Source: Verrucomicrobiota bacterium
GTDB taxonomy: Bacteria > Verrucomicrobiota > Verrucomicrobiia > Chthoniobacterales > UBA6821
Direction of reading: 5' to 3'
Assembly (NCBI GenBank): GCA_016871655.1
Contig: VHCR01000050.1
Span: 1-8,598, forward strand
DNA length: 8,598 nucleotides
The notes under the pieces are model-generated. The model searched no databases. It had not been told where the DNA came from and saw nothing but the letters and a program-made list of their open reading frames with translations. Both the position numbers and the translations under genes were made by a program. This document shows positions 5,412-8,598 of the stretch, piece by piece (position 1 is the first letter of the stretch; each line of letters begins with the position of its first letter).

Positions 5412-6712
5412 AACTCTTTCAATTTCTCTACAATTTATTTTTTCCGCTGGGATTGATCGTGATTCTGCCGCAGTACCTGCCTCGCATGTGGAAACGAGGA
5501 GGCTATCAGGATCAGTTTTTGCAACGTCTGGGAATGTTTGATGAAGCGACGTTCACGCGGATTGGAACTGGACGCCTCTGGATTCATGCGGTGAGCGTTG
5601 GAGAAATTCTCATCGCACTGAAATTCATTCATCGTTGGAAAGAAAAACATCCTGAAGCACGCTTTCTTCTCTCGACCACAACGACGACGGCGCTAGCGAT
5701 CGCTAACAAACAAGCCTCTGATTGGTTGGAGCCAATCGCCAATCCGATCGATTTTTTTTGGATCACCAACAAGTTAATCAATCGCTTTCAACCAGCGGCT
5801 CTTGTCATGGTCGAGGGAGACGTATGGCCGCAGCGACTTTTTTATTGTCGAAAAAAAAAGATTCCAACGGCCATCGTGACGGCTCGACTTTCACCTCGAT
5901 CAGAATCCCGCATGAAATTTTTCCGTTGGCTCATGAAACCATTTTTTAATCAGCTCGACTTGATGACACTTCCTTCTGTTAAAGATCAAACGCGCTGGGT
6001 TTCTCTGGGTATCGATGTCTCACGTCTCAAAATTACAGGCAACATGAAATATGATCAGGAGAGAGCGCCTTCAGTGGCCCCTCCGAGAGACGTTAATGAG
6101 ATATTTAAAGACCTTGGTTGGGAAAAAAGTAACCCGATTTTTTTGGCAGGGAGTACCCACAATCTCGAGGAGGAAAAAATTTTGTTGAAGGCGTGGATGG
6201 AATTAAGAAAAAAATTTCCAACCTTGAGACTGATCATTGCGCCACGTTATGTCGAGCGACGTCAGGAGATCTTAGAACTCTTTAAAAAATGGGGGGTGAC
6301 TTTTGCTCTTCGCTCTGAAGTTCCGCTGCAATCTGCTGAGGTATTACTCCTCGACACGACTGGTGAGCTCAACAATTGGTACGAGGTCGCAACGTTCGTC
6401 TTTGTTGGAAAGACGCTCGGCGTTGGAGGAGCTCATGGCGGGCACAATCCGGTTGAGCCTTTAGTCTTGAGAAAGCCGGTGCTCGTTGGACCATCGATGG
6501 AAAATTTTGAACCACTGATTTCGGAACTACGCCAAGCTCGAGGAATTGTCGGAGTTTGCAACGAACAAGAAATCATCCAGGCTGCGGAGAACTTCCTTCT
6601 TCATCCGGAAGAAGGAGCGGCTAGCGTCGAGCGTGGTCTTCAAGCGTTAGAAGAACACCAAGGCTCGGTCGATCGAACGTGTGAGTTGGTGAAAGATGTT
6701 TGCTCTCTGTAG
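5408..6712 (+). CDS. waaA: 3-deoxy-D-manno-octulosonic acid (Kdo) transferase WaaA/KdtA
   Basis: A 434-residue GT-B glycosyltransferase that moves Kdo from CMP-Kdo to lipid A precursor at the cytoplasmic face of the inner membrane. The N-terminus has a membrane-binding hydrophobic patch (about 5-25). IHAVSVGE (59-66) holds the catalytic Glu66, LLSTTTTT (87-94) replaces the common TTMTPTG, and VEGDVWP (135-141) stands where many homologues have ETEIWP. The C-terminal domain has GSTHNLEEE (248-256), IIAPRYVERR (276-285), DTTGELNNWY (316-325) and GGHNPVEP (344-351) for nucleotide-sugar binding. An in-frame upstream ATG at 5303 lies inside rsmD and adds residues unlike the family; the ATG at 5408, overlapping the rsmD stop by 4 nt, gives a normal length. 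Number of Kdo residues added cannot be told. Confidence 0.94.
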   Translation: MKLFQFLYNLFFPLGLIVILPQYLPRMWKRGGYQDQFLQRLGMFDEATFTRIGTGRLWIHAVSVGEILIALKFIHRWKEKHPEARFLLSTTTTTALAIANKQASDWLEPIANPIDFFWITNKLINRFQPAALVMVEGDVWPQRLFYCRKKKIPTAIVTARLSPRSESRMKFFRWLMKPFFNQLDLMTLPSVKDQTRWVSLGIDVSRLKITGNMKYDQERAPSVAPPRDVNEIFKDLGWEKSNPIFLAGSTHNLEEEKILLKAWMELRKKFPTLRLIIAPRYVERRQEILELFKKWGVTFALRSEVPLQSAEVLLLDTTGELNNWYEVATFVFVGKTLGVGGAHGGHNPVEPLVLRKPVLVGPSMENFEPLISELRQARGIVGVCNEQEIIQAAENFLLHPEEGAASVERGLQALEEHQGSVDRTCELVKDVCSL

Positions 6713-6736
6713 CAACAAAATTTTCCAGAAGGAAAT

Positions 6737-6754
6737 TCCTAGAACGCTCTAGGA
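6737..6754. other. Short perfect hairpin after waaA
   Basis: TCCTAGA (6737-6743) and TCTAGGA (6748-6754) pair over 7 bp around an ACGC loop, 24 nt after the waaA stop. No T run follows, so it is not a standard intrinsic terminator, though it may protect the 3' end of the message. The 9-nt string AACGCTCTA at 6743-6751 is the reverse complement of the outer end of the 1437-1576 element. The rest of the gap to 6981 is AT-rich with a 9-bp AT-only stem at 6813-6835 and no gene. Confidence 0.4.
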
Positions 6755-6923
6755 TGCCCTACAATCGTGTTTCGTTGATGGGATGGTATGTTTATACTCC
6801 TAAAATATTTATTTTTAATTTTGCTTAAATTAAAATGGATCTCTCAAAAAATAAGCAGGTTGCTGCAAAAACAATGCCTTCAAAAATAATAGGGTTATGA
6901 AAAATCTCCTCTGTAGAAATTCA

Positions 6924-6954
6924 AAAAATTTCGTACTTCGCATCACAACGAAGG
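6924..6954 (-). terminator. Candidate weak terminator downstream of glgX
   Basis: On the minus strand CTTCG (6954-6950) pairs with CGAAG (6941-6937) around an 8-nt loop. Seven nt later comes a run of six T (6929-6924). The stem is only 5 bp and the spacing to the T run is long, so this is a weak candidate, but no better terminator was found between glgX and the convergent waaA gene. Confidence 0.28.
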
Positions 6955-6957
6955 TGA

Positions 6958-6970
6958 AAAAAAGGGGGGG
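6958..6970. repeat. A6G7 homopolymer junction
   Basis: Six A followed by seven G lie 11 nt past the glgX stop codon, outside any gene. Such a G7 tract is prone to replication slippage and to sequencing length errors. Being non-coding, it cannot frameshift glgX unless the annotated C-terminus is wrong. Confidence 0.8.
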
Positions 6971-6981
6971 AAGGCCGTATT

Positions 6982-8598
6982 TTAAGCTGGATTGGAAGAC
7001 GAAACCAATACAACTACTGAGCGAGCTTTCACTTCATAACTATCTGCGATAATCTTAGGAGCTTCATGCCAAGGAAGGATATCGTTGGGTGATTCGAGTG
7101 AGGTGTCGATGGAGCGATGCCACGTTTCGTGATCGTTGTTGAAGGTAGGAATTTCAAATGTTAGATCTTCCCAATAAGCATTGATCATGATATGAAGCAT
7201 CATTTGATCGTTAAAGTGACGGATCGTAGCGGCAATCGTATGAGAATTTCCTTCTAAATCAGGAGTTCCTAATTTGACTCCATGCCATTCGATCGCTTTT
7301 TGTTTCAGAAACTCTTGCAGTGTTTCTTCATAGTTTTCGCATAAATGCCTTTTATTGGAGCGAAGCTTGATCAGATGTTTGACAAATCGATGAATTTCAG
7401 CATGTTCTTCTAAGAGCGACCAATCAAACCAATTTGGTTCCCCAAGATCGCAATACGCATTGTTATTGCCACGCTGCGTGCGACGGACTTCATCGCCTGC
7501 AAGAAGCATCGGCACACCAACGGAGAAAAAAAGAATCGTTAAGAAGTTTTTAATTTGTCGGTTTCTTAGCTTTTCTACTTCGGAATCATCAGTAGGTCCT
7601 TCAACACCACAATTCCAACTTAAATTGTTATCAGTTCCATCACGATTATTTTCACCATTAGCTTCATTATGTTTTTGATCATAAGAGACGACATCATTGA
7701 GCGTGAAACCATCATGGCAGGTAATAAAGTTAATACCTTGTTCAGGCTCTCTTTCTTCGTGAAGATAGATATCAGGGCTTCCCGTCATGCGGTAAGCAAG
7801 AGCTCGAACACTGTTTTCATTTCCTTTGACAAAAGAGCGAACATCATCGCGGAAACGACCGTTCCATTCATGCCAAGCATCACCTGGAAAAGTTCCAACT
7901 TGATAGAGGCCGCCGGCATCCCAGGCTTCAGCAATGAGCTTGATTCTCGATAAAGTAGGATGAGACTCGATATCCCATAAAATCGGAGGATTTGCCATGG
8001 GGATACCGTTTTCATCGCGCGAGAGAATGGAGGCCAAGTCAAAACGAAAACCATCGACATGCATCTCTTCTACCCAGTAAGAAAGGGCATCGAGAATCAA
8101 GCGGCGTACAATCGATTCATTAGCATTAAGCGTATTGCCGCAACCAGTAAAATCATCGTACGTCGATTTATCTTTTCCCAAAATGTAATAGGTTTCGTTG
8201 GAAAGACCACGGAATGATATAGTCGGTCCATCAACACCTCCTTCGGCTGTGTGATTAAAAACAACATCAAGTATCACTTCAATGCCAGCACGATGAAGTG
8301 CTTTGACCATGTCGCGAAATTCATCCAGCTCAGCCATCAGTTCTTTTCGAGAAGAATATTGCGGATGTGGTGCAAAAAAAGAGAGAGGTTGATAGCCCCA
8401 GCTATTTTTAAGGCCATTTGGAGCAGCTTCTGGATCAAAAGCAAAAACAGGCAATAACTCGACTGCGGTAATGCCGAGATCTTTGAGGTAGGGGATTTTT
8501 TCTATAACTCCTGCAAAGGTTCCACGTTTTTCTGGCGAGACTCCCGAATTAGGGTGAGCCGTAAAAGTTCCAACGTTCATTTCATAAATAACCGTATG
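6982..8598 (-). CDS. glgX: Glycogen debranching enzyme GlgX / isoamylase-type (5' end beyond the window)
   Basis: A GH13 debranching enzyme that cleaves alpha-1,6 branches during glycogen breakdown in the cytoplasm. The frame stays open to the right edge (HTVIYE precedes the Met whose codon is 8578-8580), so that internal Met is not the start and the N-terminal CBM48 region is missing. In residues counted from that Met, the four GH13 regions are DVVFNH (105-110), GFRFDLAS (177-184, nucleophile Asp181), AEAWD (217-221, acid/base Glu218) and FITCHDGF (285-292). The GlgX/TreX-type stretch DQKHNEANGENNRDG follows at 301-315. The C-terminal beta domain includes IMINAYWEDLTFEIP. All catalytic residues are intact. 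It converges with waaA and shows no functional link to the neighbours seen here. Isoamylase (TreX-like) specificity is the main alternative. Confidence 0.95.
   Translation of the reverse strand, partial: HTVIYEMNVGTFTAHPNSGVSPEKRGTFAGVIEKIPYLKDLGITAVELLPVFAFDPEAAPNGLKNSWGYQPLSFFAPHPQYSSRKELMAELDEFRDMVKALHRAGIEVILDVVFNHTAEGGVDGPTISFRGLSNETYYILGKDKSTYDDFTGCGNTLNANESIVRRLILDALSYWVEEMHVDGFRFDLASILSRDENGIPMANPPILWDIESHPTLSRIKLIAEAWDAGGLYQVGTFPGDAWHEWNGRFRDDVRSFVKGNENSVRALAYRMTGSPDIYLHEEREPEQGINFITCHDGFTLNDVVSYDQKHNEANGENNRDGTDNNLSWNCGVEGPTDDSEVEKLRNRQIKNFLTILFFSVGVPMLLAGDEVRRTQRGNNNAYCDLGEPNWFDWSLLEEHAEIHRFVKHLIKLRSNKRHLCENYEETLQEFLKQKAIEWHGVKLGTPDLEGNSHTIAATIRHFNDQMMLHIMINAYWEDLTFEIPTFNNDHETWHRSIDTSLESPNDILPWHEAPKIIADSYEVKARSVVVLVSSSNPA

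Noticed and set aside
6778..6828. 16-codon open frame after waaA (starting MGWYVYTPK)
   Set aside because: Too short, no ribosome-binding signal and no sign of conservation visible; compatible with chance in AT-rich DNA.
7460..8457. Several open frames of about 70-95 codons on both strands inside glgX
   Set aside because: They overlap a gene with all four GH13 motifs intact, and none has a domain of its own.

Overview
This 8.6 kb window looks like an ordinary chromosomal segment of a Gram-negative bacterium with moderate GC. The outer-membrane gene waaA (Kdo transferase), an AsmA-like protein and a lipoprotein precursor all point to an outer membrane. The ECF sigma factor (core motifs YHMTSNHED, SSFYTW and RIAVN) together with the small single-pass membrane protein after it resembles sigma/membrane-protein pairs I associate with Verrucomicrobiota. 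WaaA carries an EGD variant that I also recall from Chlamydiae. A member of the PVC group, most likely Verrucomicrobiota, is therefore my best guess, but this is inference from memory and not a database result.

Left part (1-1576): the tail of a possible rightward gene meets a leftward gene for a branched-chain-amino-acid-type substrate-binding lipoprotein. The convergent gap between them holds tandem copies of the heptamer CAGGTTA on the left and their inverted copies on the right. A clean 12-bp hairpin terminator lies directly after the lipoprotein stop codon. Upstream of the lipoprotein gene is a 140-bp element with 25-bp terminal inverted repeats flanked by TA, which looks like a non-autonomous transposable element (MITE).

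Middle part (1574-3613, minus strand): a probable operon of diacylglycerol-kinase-like lipid kinase, ECF sigma factor and single-pass membrane protein (candidate anti-sigma). Before the element inserted, the lipoprotein gene would have followed this operon by about 27 nt.

Right part (3675-6712, plus strand): a divergent AsmA-like gene, then rsmD and waaA joined by a 4-nt ATGA overlap. A leftward glgX (glycogen debranching enzyme) runs off the right edge without its N-terminus. Its convergent gap with waaA (6713-6981) holds only AT-rich DNA, small hairpins and an A6G7 homopolymer junction.

The main theme is envelope biogenesis (Kdo transfer, AsmA, lipid phosphorylation, sigma factor with membrane partner), plus one housekeeping rRNA methylase and glycogen breakdown. 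None of the seven start sites that can be inspected has a convincing Shine-Dalgarno sequence. I see no CRISPR, tRNA, rRNA, prophage, defence system or other clearly new multi-gene system; the most notable items are the two repeat elements.
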